A DNA stretch of 64,000 nt from Branchinecta lynchi. Lineage: Eukaryota; Arthropoda; Branchiopoda; Anostraca; Branchinectidae. The DNA is taken from assembly GCA_023053575.1 (NCBI GenBank), contig JAKZAP010000008.1, positions 2,257,001 through 2,321,000 of the forward strand, written 5' to 3'. Of the stretch, positions 11,401-26,400 are shown piece after piece (positions within the stretch are counted from its first letter, which is position 1; the number at the start of each line of letters is the position of its first letter). The translations under genes were made by a program, and so were the position numbers. The notes beneath the pieces are model-generated. The model made no database searches. It saw only the letters and a program-made list of their open reading frames with translations, and was not told the DNA's origin.

Positions 11401-14400
11401 AGGAACTTGGACAGCCCCTTCAGATGTGCCTCTTTGACAAGAGCATGCAGGTTCCACTAATCAAGTAGTGGAATGCTTCTAGTCGTTGTATTGTCACTGC
11501 TGATTGTTGATCAGTCTTAAACGATACGCATGTCTGTCTTTCCCGTTTGTTCCACATGGATGCAGGCTGGAGACTCAGCTTTTCCTGTGTTTGAGTTAAC
11601 CTATGTTTGGAACACTAGGAGAACATAAAACATTTTCAGGAGTAAGTGTGGTTGGATTCGTACTGTAACTTTTATTCCAGTGACAGACTCAATTTCAGGA
11701 CCGCAATGCCTATGTGTGGAGTCAAGATGTGTCTGGGAAGTGGCTTCCAACACTTGTCCTGCTGAGAATAAACCGAGCAGCGACGTGCGTCCGTTGGTCT
11801 CCATTGGGTAAGTCGTACTTATTGAAGGTTCGCTGAAGAGCTTAACGTCCCAGTCAGTTTCCGACCACGGACATACAAATCAATCAACTCGTTTATTGAC
11901 AAACCAACTTCATAGCTTTCTTCGTCAAAAGATGCTAAATTACGCTGGTCATACCGTAATAAAATAAATATATTACACTAATTAGTCACTTTGTTAAAAA
12001 TCTGTATAAAAAAGGGCAGAGACGAGTTCATGAACCTTGAATTTCGTCCTCTGACAGGCACTAGTTTGTTTTGCTGTCTTGTCCTGCTATGTTTTGGAGC
12101 ATCAGGGGGGGGGGGGGGGGCAATGATCGATTGTTCTCATTTGCCAACAGTTTACAGTTGTTGCATTCCAGTTTCAGTTCAGCAAACGAAAAAACAGATC
12201 AGGTCCTAGGCGTTAACTCTCGAAATGTCTCACTGCGAAAGCATACTACCTTTAACACACAGAGCGTGTTCCACGCTACTTACCGTAGTTACTACGCATG
12301 ACGTCACGAATTCTGGCCTTTTGCCATTTTTCTATTTTCGAACAGATAGTCATGCCGTGGGGAGATCCCAGCAGTCACGTTACAGAGATGCATAGTTACC
12401 ACGCTTACTACGCCCCCGAGCATAGTAAGTTGAGTTTTAATGTTGACGTTGACGAGCTGAGTTCAATGTTGACAAAACCGTAACAATTGCTTTCAATCTT
12501 AAGGGTAATCCAAACAAGCGACTTGAACTTTGTGAAACATCTATTCCGCTTTTGACAGTCTTGTTTACCTTGGTATGCCCATCGGAAAAACCATTAAAGA
12601 AACAATCAAGCTTGCTATTCAAAACCTCGCTAAAAAGATATGGATCGCTTATGCTGCACTTGCTTCTAGTATCGCACATCTTAGTCTGTATTATCTTTCT
12701 AAACTTTACAACAGTCTAATTGTGCCCCATCTTCTTGCTATGTCGCCCATTCGGCAATTTTTTCTGCTTCTAATAAGAAAAATGTTCACCGGATCTATTT
12801 TAAGTTTGCCAAGTATCTGCTGCATTTGCCCCATTGGACCAGTAATTCTTTCTTGGCGCAGAAATTCCATCTGGTCTGCCTGCTAAGATTATTGATAAGA
12901 GAGTGGAAGATTTAAAATCTTCCGCTAGTAAACTGAACCCCGACTGGTCTTCCCTTTTCGTGTAATCTGTAGTTATGTTTGTTCTATGTTTAATGTAAAG
13001 TTTCCCTACGTGCATTGTCTTTCTTCTCGTTGCTGCTTTTTTCTTTTCCTTTTTTTGTACTCCGTCACTAGGGCTACATCGCCCTCCATTGTTTTTGACG
13101 GGGAATAAATAGATTGATTGATTGATTGAGTTACTATTTCCAGAAAGTTGGACGGTCATCGTAATAAATTTTTACGAGGTTGGAACGAAACTAGTAACTA
13201 ATAGTTACTATTCTTAGAAGGGTGGAACACGCTCACAATCTTGACTAACATCGCCAACAAACATTAGACGCGTTTTTGCTAAAAAAAAAAAAAAAAAAGC
13301 TCAAAGGCCTCTCTCCCAAGTCGTCTGTCCTTTCTGCAAATTTGACCCTTTTCGGCAGAGAGGAGTCAGGCGCCGTTTTCTTGAGCAGATAGGTCAACAC
13401 GCCTCGGAGTTGCCAATCTCCTTTTTCCGCAGGCCTGGGCAAAAAGGACAAAGACCTTGGTCGAGAAACGGTCAAAAAAGCAGTGAGGAGTAAGCGCTTG
13501 GTCCAGAAAACGGGAAAATGAACCAAGGCCTGGATAGATAGGAGACAAAACCGCGACTATAATATCTGATTGGTTTGTACAAACCGTACCTCCGACTGAA
13601 CAAATCACAAGCGACGCAAAGGGCGGAGCTTGATTGTGAAAACAAATCCAAGGAAGATTAGACTTGGCTACAGAGCAAAGCATGAAAAAGAACTGTGAAA
13701 CGAAAATAGGTGGACTAGTGATGGTGCCTGTCAGCGAGAAGGAAAATAAAGGAAAAGTATCAGGTTTCAGTTCTGCTTTAATGCGAAAGAACATATCTCA
13801 TAGTTTAGAACTGTAGTATTTTGTTTCCAAGAGGACTGATTGGCCTATCTGTACTGCGGTAACTCCGACGGTAAATACTATCTGCGTTCTTTACCCCCGG
13901 AGTAGCCTACTAATGTGTCGTTTTTGTTTATCATATAAGCGTTTTTGATTCACTGGTGACTGCGTCCTCGCCGTTCCCCGAGGAATCCACTTGAGGAGTC
14001 CTCACGTTTTTGTCTGTCCCGGGGACTGACTCCCCGTATTCTCGCGAGTCCCCACGTTGACGGGGAATACTCCGATAATCATCACCATCATCAAAAAGGA
14101 CCCCCTTTCAGATTCGGAGGGGAATCAATTTTTGCTGGTGTTGGTGCAATATAGAATCAATTAGAAACAGTCAGAATAAATAAAACCCAAAATAAAGTGG
14201 ATCCAGACTAATTTCGTCAACTGCATATTCTTATTTCGAACAAAATCCATTTTGGAAGCATTCCCTTGTGTTCTCGCTGTTTCTGTACGCGGAATCGGTG
14301 TGGAGTGACTCCTTCTATTCTCGCCGTTCCCTTCGGTTCCCCGAGGAGTCCTCTTGGAACGGCAAGAATACGCCTCTAGTGTCACAAATCGTTTTCGGAC

Positions 14401-17400
14401 TCACCAATGTCTGAGCCTTGTTTTTGTTGCATGCTGCAGGTCCACTTCTCGGCCGATTCCGGACTGATTCTTTCTACATCCGGTTTTGCACTGCAGCGCT
14501 TCCGAGGAAGACGGCAGCGCTTCTCGAGAATCGCGGACTTGCTCCCCGACCAAGTCCGTGCTTCCCTGCAAGATGCTGCAGCGCTGCCGCTTCAACCAAG
14601 AAGAAAGTGAGTCCACAAACGCATATTGTGCAAAAGCAAAGAAGTGCTGCAGCAGCGATGCGGCAGCGCTATTGCAACAAAAACGAGGCTCTGGTGTCCT
14701 CGCCAGTCCGGACTCACCGGAACCTGGTAGGAACTTGGAGGCTGGTTCGAGTGAGAAGTCACCTGGAGCGGGTGAGACTAAAAAGAGGAAACTCCAGACA
14801 TCAGTGACTGAAATGGGAATTACTATAAGTGCAGCGAACTCGCCCACTGTCAGATAATTAAAACAACACTGTCACCAGCGATATGCATGTCATGTGTGAA
14901 TGTGAAGAATTAAGACACGTGAGGAATGAAGTGTTTCGAGAATGTGTGAGGGTGTTCGATGAGAAATGGATGTGTAGTATGGTTGGTAGTCGTCAGTTTG
15001 ATGATGTGGGGAGGCTGGCAAGATTCCTCAGGGTCGCGTTTCAACGCCGAAAATTGTGCCTAGAGTAAGAGGTTACTGTCTAGATCGTTGTCTTTTTTTT
15101 GTTTTGTTTATGTTATTGCCATGGCCTTTTGGCTTTTTGTGCAATTACATCTTATCTTATCTATGCCTATCCGTCGACAAAGGATAGGAGCTGGAAAACC
15201 CGTTCTGGTAACGGGAAAACCCCTGGATAGTTACTATCATCATCTGCAAGCTAGTAATTGCAGGTGCAATTTTTGGTAATACGGTTGGTGTTTATTACTC
15301 TGTCAGGACTGACAGATTAGTTATTTCTAGAAAACAAGTTCGCTGTCGGTTCTGGTGCTAGACTGGTGTCTATCTGCTACTTTGAAAAGGAGAACAACTG
15401 GTGGGTATCGAAGCATATTAAGAAGCCGATTCGTTCCACCGTGACCTCACTAGATTGGCACCCAAACAACATCTTGATTGCTTGTGGCTCTACTGACTAC
15501 AAGGTAAAGTTTTTCCTGTGTTCTCTAAAGGTGTATTGCCTCGCAAAGAGTTGTGGTAGAAACTGATCAGTGCTTCATATGCATTATATCTAAGCGTAAC
15601 AGTTTGATGTCGAGGGGATTCCATGATAACTCGCCACAAGACAACTCGCCACACCGACAACTGGGAACCGACAAGTCGCCACACAGCATACAGACTTTTC
15701 GCCACACCGATATCTTGACACAACGTCATTTCGACACAGGGACGACTCGCCACACGACCAACCGGCTGCATCGACAACTCGCCACAAAAATAATATTTTA
15801 GGTAAAAAAATAAAAAAATATTACAGAAATATTATAGACATTTAGCTTCAGTTGACCAAAGAGGATTCGGGTCCTCTAACTAACTAATCCTTTCAGTTTT
15901 TAATCCGCAATAATAATCCTATGTCGCAGTTAAAATTTAATGTGTTTATGTGTTTATATTTAATATAAACACATAGCGGTCAGGAATTCAGTGTGGTATT
16001 AAGACGTCCGGACACGCACCGATCGAGTAGCTGGGCATTTTCCAGGAACCATAACAACATAAAAGGTTGGCGGCTCAGCTTTACCAGCTGATAGGATCAA
16101 GCCACCCAAGTCTTTGGCATTGCGCTGAAGTGGTTCGAGATCGAAGAAAATTTGCGAAAGGCCGACGTGGACCGGGTCAAGGCAGGTTGTTCCCCTCCTC
16201 AGCCAAAGAAACAATACTTGAAGACTAACCAGAGAATCGAAAGAATTGTCAGTAGGTACAACTGTAGCAGTGCTCTTATTTATTGAGAGGCATTGCCCAC
16301 AGTTATATGCCCCTTTAAAAATTTGGCTGAATAAACAGTAATTGAATAAAGTACGTTATGCTATAAATGTGGCGAGATGAATGAATTAATGTTTTATTTG
16401 CACATTAAAGCCATCCGGCCATCATGCAACAAAACGAAACAAAAAGTAAACAATCTTACATGCGCATATACACACTAACACACTCTTAATATTTTTAATT
16501 TACACTGAATACTTTCTTAGCACTAAAAACACAATTTCCCCATCAGAAGAAATCTTTCCGGTGTTTAAAAGCTAACCTGAGGAACTTCCCAATAATTCTT
16601 ATTTCTTTAAAATCTTTACTCCCCATCATCTTAATAATCCATTTCTTATCAGTTCCCCACACCCCGAAAATCTCCTCCCTTAGCCGTAACTCTCTACAAT
16701 CACACAAAAGGTGGCATATATCCTCGTTCATTTCTCCACACATAGGACAGAAGTAGTAAGGACCCGATCTTTCCTCTTTTTTCCCCATATACTTCCTTCT
16801 TGCACGAACTGTGGCAAGAAGTCTGTGTGTCGCTTGTCGCTGTGGAGAGTTGTCGCTGTGGCAAGATGTCACTTTGGCGAGTTGTCTTATGGCAACATGT
16901 CCCGACATGGTCGAGAGGGACAAGCATTCAACTTAAGTTTAAATTTAAATCAGGCGATAAATTTATCGCCTGATAGAAATCTTTCCTGGAGCGGTTAAGT
17001 TCATTCAACAGAGAAAGAGCTTCAAAGTTGTACCTTTCCGATTTTCGTGTAAAATCGCGACCGTGACTACTGCGACTGCAACTGCGACGAGAAGCTGCGA
17101 AAGGTATTATCATAACAGGGTATGTCCCGACGGGCAGGAATGGTAACATACAATATATATAATAAGCCCTGAAAAACCGTACGCACCAGGCAGTTACCGA
17201 GAATCATATTCGATAACCATTTCCCACTGCCAAATATAGATAATAAACCCTTGATCTGGTGGAACCAACTAGGTTATATAAGGTAATGTTCCAAGTTTCC
17301 ACAAGTCACGATGTCTACGATTGAAAAGGATACAGTTGAACTGGCTGCAAAGTCATTTAGTCCCTACTTCCGATATTCTGTTTTTTTTGTTCAACGCTGA

Positions 17401-20400
17401 GGGATAACCATGTGAAGAAAAATATTCTTCATGATTGGAACATACCATTTAGGAAACTTTAATGGGTTGATAAATTCAGCATTTAACCGTTAGCGAAGAA
17501 ACAAAACCAAAGTGTTGCCCTCGCAATACTTTAGTCGGCGAGCCGAACAAAGGTTGCTGCAACACTTCACGTTGCCCAGGCAACGTAGGTCTAGTTCGAA
17601 GTAAAAACATGATAACTACACGTTTAGTCTGAAATTGTCAGCAATTTTTGCTATCAGATGGTGGCCCGGATTCATGTGCTTTGTATAATAGTAGTAAATT
17701 ATTGTTATTATTAATATTACTGCAAACATTATTGAATACGCTTAAACAATATAATAAGAGATAAAAACATCATAACTACACTTTTAGTTTGAAATTGTCA
17801 GCAATTTTTGCTATCATAATGGGCTGGTTTCATGTGCTTTGTATAATAGTAGTAAATTATTGTTATTATTAATATTACTGCAAACATTATTAAATACGCT
17901 TAAACAATATAATAAGAGATAAAAACATCATAACTACACTTTTAGTTTGAAATTGTCAGCAATTTTTGCTATCAGATGGTGGGCTGGATTCATGTGCTTT
18001 GTATAATAGTAGTAAATTATTGTTATTATTAATATTACTGCAAACATTATTAAATACGCTTAAACAATATAATAAGAGATAAAAACATCATAACTACACT
18101 TTTAGTTTGAAATTGTCAGCAATTTTTGCTATCAGATGGTGGGCTGGATTCATGTGCTTTGTATAATAGTAGTAAATTATTGTTATTATTAATATTACTA
18201 CAAACATTCTTAAATACGCTTAAACAATATAATAAGAGATAAAAACATCATAACTACACTTTTAGTTTGAAATTGTCAGCAATTTTTGCTATCAGATGGT
18301 GGGCTGGATTCATATGCTTTGCTTAATCGTATAGACTTTGAGGGATGTTGAGAGAATGTGCCCACTAAGTACTCACTTATTGTTCTAGCTCGAGTGCGTT
18401 TATCCTATGCTATTTTCTGATAGAAAAAAACAAAACAAAAATCTGGTCACCAATAAATATATTCTTTTCTTAAAAATTTATTCGTGATAAAGCTCGTAAA
18501 GCATACGGAATCCTTGTTTCTATGAAATTTAATAGATTTTATTTTTGCTAAAATGTATAATTCCTTTGTAGTCTCGCACATTATTGCTTTGGAGCTTCTT
18601 ACTCACATTTGAAAGACATTTTTAAATCTTTTTACAAATATGTAAAGTATCTGCTGAGGGCTCCACCTTGGCGAGAGCGCCTTTAAGCGCAGCCTTAATG
18701 TTGCTCAGCAGTTGCTTTACTCAGTGTAAATTCTGTCAATATGTTTGGTTTTCTTTTTAAGTTTCTTGTATTCTTTCCATTATTTCTGTTGACAGTAATT
18801 TTTTTTCCTTTCTTTCTTGTTCTTTTTCTTCTTCTTCATAATTACTCCGTCTTTTTGTACGTTTGTGCATGATGATGGGCAATAAATCTATTATTATTAT
18901 TATATAAATAAATAGAGTCGATGAATTTCAAGATAGTGATACGAGAAGTGGAAATTAGCTGTCTGAACTGGCGTTGCCAACCTTCAACTGAACTGGTGGT
19001 GCGTGGAAGCTGGTGGTGGCGAAACACGAGAACCACCGTGTTTGGTCGGGCGGGGTTTCCTGCTTTGGCAGTCGCGATGTTCGCTTTTCGGGGCCATTAC
19101 TTTCACGAGATTGACAGTCGCGCATTCTGCAGTCGCAATTATTGGTTCGTAGTATTTACCGAATTTCCCAATGGATTTGCTGGTCGTTTCCTCGAGTGTC
19201 CTCTTTAAAACTACGTGCATACACAGTCCGAAAAGATTTTGCATGCGGGGACACGAATGCGAATTATTTACTATGGGGAAACTTGCATGTGATGCAAGAG
19301 GGAATCCTTATCAGTTTGCGAAAATCAAACTCTGTATACACTACGTGGAGACCTGATTGAAACATTCAGATTAATCAATGTAACAAGGACGTTTTTAAGT
19401 GGGGTTTTCGCAAAGGAATTGTTAATCCTACGAACAGCCTTACCGAAGATGCGGTTAATGTTGAATCGATCAGTAGTTTCAAGTGCATTGTTGATGGGAT
19501 TGTTAACTCTGATCAGCTCGACTACCCAAATTTTCTTAGAGTTATTAAGACGCGAAACACCACTGATTGTACTAGCGCTAGGTTCAGTGGCTAAAACGAA
19601 GGAAGACTTCGACATTTCATGTTTGTTTATTGGTTCAGTTTCAGAAAATATCGTCCCTTTCAGGCTAGAATATTTTCTGCTTGGGTCAAGGATATCGAGG
19701 ACAAACCAACTCCAACCTCGTGGGGAGTCAAGATGCCTTTCCAGCAGTTGATGGCTGAATTCCCTTGCTCATCAAATGGAGGTAAAATTGTGCACATTTA
19801 GTATGAAACATAGAGCGTGCTCCGCCATGCGTACCGTAGTTACATGACGTCACGGATGTTTGTTCCTTAGCGTCAAGGCTGGAACACGTTTTTAAATTTC
19901 CGGTAAAATATCGCTCCACCGCAGCTCCACGGGGGAATTCAGCTAATCACGTTACAGAGATTTGTAGTTACCACGCTCTCAAGCATGGAAAGCAAACAGT
20001 TACTATTTCGAGAAGGTTGGAACGGTTCCATGAGGTTGGAACGGAATTAGTAACTAATAGCAAGTAGCCTACAAATAATTTGACAGAACCTCCGTCTCCC
20101 TATCTCTGTAATATGACTATAGGCGTATTCTCGCCGTTCCCCGAGGACTACACTTGAGGAGTCCCTGCGTTTTTGTTTGTCCCGGGGACTCACTCCCCGT
20201 ATTCTCGCGAGTCCCCACGGACGGGGAATGCTCCGGTTATCATCCCCGTCATAAAAAAGGACTCCCTTTCAGATTCGGAGGGGAATCAAGTTTTGCTGGT
20301 ATTGGTGCAATGTAAAATTAATTAAAAATACTCAGAATAAACCAAACCAAAAATGAAGTGGATCCAGACTAATTTCGTCAACTGCTTATTTCGTATTCGA

Positions 20401-23400
20401 ACAAAATCGATTGTGGAAGCATTCCCCGTGTTCTCGCTGTTTCTGTACGCGGAGTCCGCGTGGAGTGACTCCCTCTATTCTCGCCGTTCCCTTAACTTTC
20501 CCCGAGGAGTCCTCGGGGAACGGCGAGAATATGCCTTATGCGGAGTTGAATATTTCCCCATACCCTGTCCGCTACGAACGAGCGGAGGTTGGTAGCTTTC
20601 GCGCCACATCACGTTTCGTTACCTCTACAAATAATCGCTGTAAAGCTGGTTGGTTCTGTTATCAAGCGTTAATTCGCTGTTACTAAGCGTTAATTTTACT
20701 ACGTCTTTAATCTCTCTACTGTTACGGAAAGTTATCTGTTACGACATGGTCCCCGAGCGGTGTGGACCATGCTTAACAAATACCAAAATAAAAACACCCA
20801 CTAAACTCTACCTCGTTGGTCAATTGTAGAAAAACATATTCGTGTATTTACATTTACAATACAATGGCGATAGATAGCAGGTAATAAATAAAACTCAACA
20901 CTTAACTTTTAACATCTCCAGCAACGACCGTTCACCGGTCCCACTCAAAACAGACTGCCCAGCATTGTATTAAATTTCGCCCCAATTCAAACTTGAATGG
21001 CTCAGGTTATTCATCGCCAGGAACCTGTTGTTACCTGGCGGAATTAAACTTATAGAAACCAAGGTGTCGTGAACTCCCTTGGTGAAAGTACACCTTGGTT
21101 ACACCTCCCCCCTTCCAAAAAGAACTGACCTCAGTTCTGAAATTCAATTTTAATCTGCCCCAATTTTATTTTACTCCTCCCTTGATCCAACCCCCTATCT
21201 AAAATACCTCCCAGCACAAAACAAATGCAAATGTTGCCAAAACATAACAAAACTTTTAAAGTTGTTTTTCCGATCACAATAACACGTATCCGACCGATAC
21301 GGACATATAACATTTTCAGAAAGCGTATCAAAGTGATAACGCAATTCGACCTATCGCACTGCACCGTAGTCACACCTCAAGTCAGTCATTCACTGGCAGC
21401 CAGCCTGATCAGTCGTATTTCATTTCGATATAAATAACCGGTTTCTGGTGCTATGCGGTTGATATGGAATGCGGTCCTGAACTTTGTGTCGCGGTCAATG
21501 CTTGGTGGAATAAAGAAAGAAGTCTTTCTAAACAGAGCAGTGGAATTTTTCGAACACGACGATATTCTGGCTGCGAAAGAACTTTTGCATAAGGAAGCTG
21601 GCGTGACCGAAAGATGCGTGAAGTCGGCTAAGGACTTGGATAATGTCACAGACATAGCAAAATGGTTCGCCGTTTGCGCTAAAAACAATTTGGCGCTTCC
21701 CAAGTTTGTGATATTCGAGCCCCAGGAAGTGCCCACCTGCGCCGAGGATATAGGCGCGTGCATCAAAACTCAGGTGAACACAATGTGCAGAAAATTTGAC
21801 GGACTTTACGAACAGATGATATCCAGAGGACAAGGTCAGGTCTCTAAACCAGTAAGCAGTCCTCTTAGTCCTACCCCCCTCCCATATTCGGTAGTCGTCA
21901 AAAATCCCCCCTCGCTAAATTCTCCCGAAGAAAGAATGACTTTCCTCAACGATATGTGTGGCGATCATCTAAGGGATGAGCCGGTCGAGCTAAAACAGAC
22001 TAAAAACGAATGGCGTGTTGTCGTCGGAAGAAAGGCAACTGCCAATCATATAGCCTCCTCGCTTAAGAGCAAGTGTGAAGGGCTGGAGACTCTCGTGAAA
22101 ACTCCGGTATTTATTGGTGTGTTAAAGCGAATCCCCCCATTGTACAGTGCTGAAAAACTCAAAGACAGTATCCCCAACTGTACGAAAGTTGAACAGTGCG
22201 GGCATACTCGTACATTCAAGGTATTTTTCGATACACGGGAAAACCTCACTAGTGCGGTAAACGATCCTCCCAAATTCGGCTACGAACGTTTTCAGATAGA
22301 AGAGTTTGTCTTCCTGCCAAGGCGCTGCTTCCAGTGTCACTCATATGGGCATATTGCCGCCCAATGTCCGAATAGCCCCCGTTGTCAAAATTGCGCAGGT
22401 GAAAAGCACTGCGACTCCCCCAACGAGCGGTGCTCAAGACCAGTAGCTTGTACTCTCTGCAACCAAAAGGGTCACACTTGCAGCTCATTCAAGTGTCCTG
22501 AACTGAGGAAGCTCGCTGGGCGCTCCACTAACTCCAAATGAAAGTCATATCGTGGAATATGAATGGCGGAGTTATAAACAAAACACCGATAATCGAACAT
22601 TTCTGTAGCACTGCCGATATAGTTTGCGTGCAGGAACATTTCCTCACTAGTGACAATCTTAGCCTATTAACTTTCCCGGACCGGTACTGCGTAACGGCTG
22701 TCCCTGCGAAAGTAAGCCTCACTGGAGGGCGGCCCTCAGGCGGCCTAGCAGTGCTATCGCGCTTGCACCTTCGACACGTGCTGATAATGCAGTCGGACTA
22801 TTTGTTGGCCATCCGCATTGACAGACTTGCCGTGATCTGCGTTTATCTCCCAACAAACTACAATAACGAGAAGTCTGACTATAAGTTCAACTTGAGCATC
22901 GAATCCCTTGCGTGTTGCATGAGAAAAGTTAAACTGCTCGGCATCGATAGCGTCATCATAGGCGACTTTAACTGTGATGTCATGGATCCCTCCACGCACC
23001 GAACCCAGTCCCTCCTAGGAGTATTAAATGATGAGTTTAAAGTGCTTCCAAAGGACGGCCAGTTTACCTACGTGCATACGAGTGGGTCTACATCGAACCT
23101 TGATCATGCCTTTACCTCTAGCGGGATTTCAGGCTCAGTCTCTCTAATGTATGAATCGTTCTCGATTGATCACATTCCCATACAGTGCTCGCTAAGCTTA
23201 CAAGAACCTCCGACAGTGTCAGCTAGAGTGGATAGAAAATGGTTCGAAGTGCGTGACTGGAAACGATTTGACTGTTCCTTATACCAGTCGGTGCTCGACG
23301 GTGTCCTGTCCAAAATCCGTGTTCCCTTCGATTTACTACAGCCTAGGTTACGTGGTTCTATCAGTGATGCCAAAACTCGGTTGAATATTTTCTTAGCCGA

Positions 23401-26400
23401 GATAAGCCACGGTCTTAAAGTCGCAGAATCTGCCGCGGTTCCCGTCCGGAAAGTAAGGAGAGGCACGGAAGTGCCAGGCTTCACATCCGATCCTAGCCTG
23501 GTAAACTCCTGTAAAAGTGCAAAGTTCTGGTTTGCCGTGTGGAAAGAGTGTGACCGGCCGCGATCGGGCGTGGTTAACTCGCTGCGAGTGTTTACAAAGC
23601 GAAAGTTCGATAAAGCTCTCAGGGATCACCAGTGTAAAGTCAAGGCGGGATTTACCGAGCGAATAATGAATAATCCATCTTCAATATGGAAGTTACGTGA
23701 AAAAGAATCAAAAGTATGCTACAAAGAAAAAATTGAATCTAAAGTATGGCAAACTTATTTTACTAATGAATTTTCAGCACCTGACGTTACATTGTCTTCA
23801 CCATTTGCGGTCGAATTGGATAATATTCTCATAGATCATCCCCCGTCAAATTTTGTAGTTTCGCGGGATGTAGTCATTGATTGTATTTTAAAATTAAGCA
23901 AGAAGCGATCTAGTGGTTCAGATGGTATTTCTGCTATCCAACTTATTTATGGAACTTTACTACTGTTCGATTACCTTACTCTCCTGTATCAAATGATCCT
24001 TTGCACAGGTATTGTCCCAGATTCATTTTGTGTCGGTATGATAACACCCGTGCTAAAGAAGGGCAAACCTGAGAATTCTTGCTCGTCTTATCGCCCCATT
24101 ACTGTTTCATCTACGTTTTGTAAGATTTTCGAGCGTCTTGTATCTGCTAGTATTCGTAAGTTTTGCTGGATGCCTGAGTTCCAGTTCGGATTCAGGAAGG
24201 GTTTAGGTTGCTTGCACGCCCTGCTCGTGCTTTCTGAAGTGCTCATTGATGCTAGTAATTCTGGAGAAACTCTAGTTCTTGGGTTCCATGACGTAAGCCG
24301 GGCCTTCGATTCGTCTATCCATCCACAAGTGATTCTGGAAGCGTACAGACGAGGTGTGCCACTGGATATTGTGAAGGTTTTGTATTATATGTACCGTCTG
24401 CTTAAGGCTTGTATCAAGATCCCAAATGATCCTCATAAGACTGTTGAAGTTCCCGTTGAGAAAGGTGTCCGCCAAGGATCAGTTATTTCCCCTGACCTCT
24501 TCAACAATAGTGTACTAGAAGCGCAGTCTAAAATCCGTACTTCGTGTATTTTGAAAGGGTTGGATTTGTCCTTGTTAACGTATGCAGATGATCTACTTAA
24601 CCTGTGTAGACTCGTCCCTACACTTATTGAAAATTATGATATCCTTGAAAAGGAGTACAAAAAAGTTGGATTAAAGTTTAACCCGTCGAAATCAAATATT
24701 TTGTTCTTTAATGATCGTTTATCTATTAGCCAACCTGTTAAACTGGGGAGCACCCTTCTTGAACCGTCTGATCAGGTCATTTACCTTGGTGTCCCAATCG
24801 GAAGGAGTCTCCGCGAAACCCGTTGTTTGCTTATTGAGTATTTGGGGAAAAAACTCCGAACGGCGTACGCATCCATAGTGGTAAATAAGCGTCGATTCTG
24901 TCGGAAATATCTTGCTATTTTGTACAATACTGTAGCCCTTCCTCATGTCCTCTACCTCACCCCTTTCTGGAAAATTTTTACCCGTTTTGAAATCAAACAT
25001 ATCCGTTCACTATTCTTTCGTTACCTTAAATTTTTGCTAAAATTGCCACTATGGACGCGGAACACCTATTTAATCAACAGATTTAAAGTTAATGAACCTG
25101 TTACCGCGGTGGAAGATCTCCGTGCTCGAATCCTTCGTTCTTGCAACCACCCCTGGATCACCCGTCTGTACGGCCAGGAATGATCGAGTAAGATTAGTTA
25201 CCGTCCTTTAAGTGTTATTGTTATTGTTCATGTACTTTGTGTTTTTGTTTTTTTTTTTCCTTTTCCAGTTTCTTTTATTATACTCCACTAGTCCTCATTG
25301 TAGTGCAGTGGGTCAATAAAATTCATTCATTCATTCATTCAGTCCTTCTTGCCGATTGTCTATACCGCACACGAATCACGATCACGATCATCCTCAGCTT
25401 CGCTGCTCCTGATGCCGACGACGACGACTGGTAGGGCGTCGACTGGAGCATACCAAGACGACGACTGACAGTAGGTTACAGTTGACTGGAGGAGCAAAAC
25501 GTAGTCTAACGCAGTCAACGTAAACAATCGTAGGTAAGCAACGCATGGTTGCGCAGCTTGAAAGCGACGAACGCTGATAACCGTAAGGATGCGCAAAACT
25601 GAAGTTTTCAAACGCAGACAAACGCGGACAAACGCAGGCAGCCGTGTTACTCCTGCCCCTGGCAATGCAGCTGCTCAGCTTATCTTCTTCAAACTGCTCA
25701 GTATCGAGCACACCTGTGGCTTGAACGCCACCACACAGCAACAGCAGACAGTTCCTTCGGCGACGTACTGAACTGTACGCGCAACAACGGCAACTGACGA
25801 GGGAAACATCTCCCATACGAGCTGAGACTTAGGCTGACTTTGGGCTGCAACACGCTGCTTCAAATTGCTGGGCATGACATCTTCTTCGCGGTTTATTGTA
25901 GAGGGTGTGACCTGACGATGCAGTCGATGGCAGCGACAGAGGTGGTTGACATAACTCATCACAAAAATCATCACCTGCAAAATTCATAGCGGTAGACAAG
26001 GTATTTACAAAAGCTGGAAATCACCAGCAACATATCACAAGTAACATAATTTTCACACACCCAAAAAATTCTTATTCGACATCCTATTTCCTATAAAAAC
26101 AACAAGTTTCTTCAGTAATTTTTGGAGTGATACAAGATCATTCCAACAATTTCTGTAAAATGCTCAAGGCCATCGCCTTATCAATGCCTGTGGCGTTTAC
26201 TCCGCCAGGGCGATCATATCCCAATCGTTCCGGTGGTTTCGTCATTCGTGAAGGGCGCAAATTTGGTGGGTCAACCGTCGGACTATCCTCAACAGCCGGT
26301 TCCTCTGGAGATTCCGACAATTCCAGCACCAATTCACTACGATCTGTATCATTTTCTGGGAAAAGCGCACGCGGCTGTAAGTGTCCAGAATCTTCTGCAC

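Larger units (their letters stand above)
21453..25341 (+). mobile_element. Intact two-ORF LINE nested in the Gypsy element (family I)
   Basis: Plus-strand non-LTR retrotransposon with an ORF1 of 362 codons and an ORF2 of 881 codons, both uninterrupted. The 3' region carries ACTCCACTAGTCC...GTGGGTCAATAAAATTC and ends in ATTCATTCATTCATTC (about 25320-25341). The true 5' end lies upstream of ORF1, somewhere in 21123-21452, and cannot be fixed. It lies between the Gypsy pol gene and its 3' LTR, so it inserted later. The layout (zinc-knuckle ORF1, AP-endonuclease plus RT, no RNase H) fits the I/Jockey/CR1 broad group. Confidence 0.9.

Noticed and set aside
14401..14857. Four overlapping open frames of 67-148 codons on both strands
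   Set aside because: They follow from the GC-rich CTGCAG/AGCGCTGC inverted-repeat element; no family resemblance and mutually exclusive.
15614..15800. Regularly spaced CGCCACA motifs, considered as a CRISPR-like array
   Set aside because: Eukaryotic intron; the repeats are short, degenerate and unevenly spaced, with no unique spacers of constant length, and an inverted partner array exists.
21123..21460. Search for a clean target duplication around the nested LINE
   Set aside because: The sequence near 21381 (CAGTCATTCA) resembles the (ATTC)n tail, so any duplication is confounded by the tail repeat and the 5' end cannot be fixed.
25360..25816. Minus-strand frames after Gypsy pol, considered as env
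   Set aside because: No signal peptide, transmembrane segment or fusion-like region; arginine-rich overlapping frames look non-coding.
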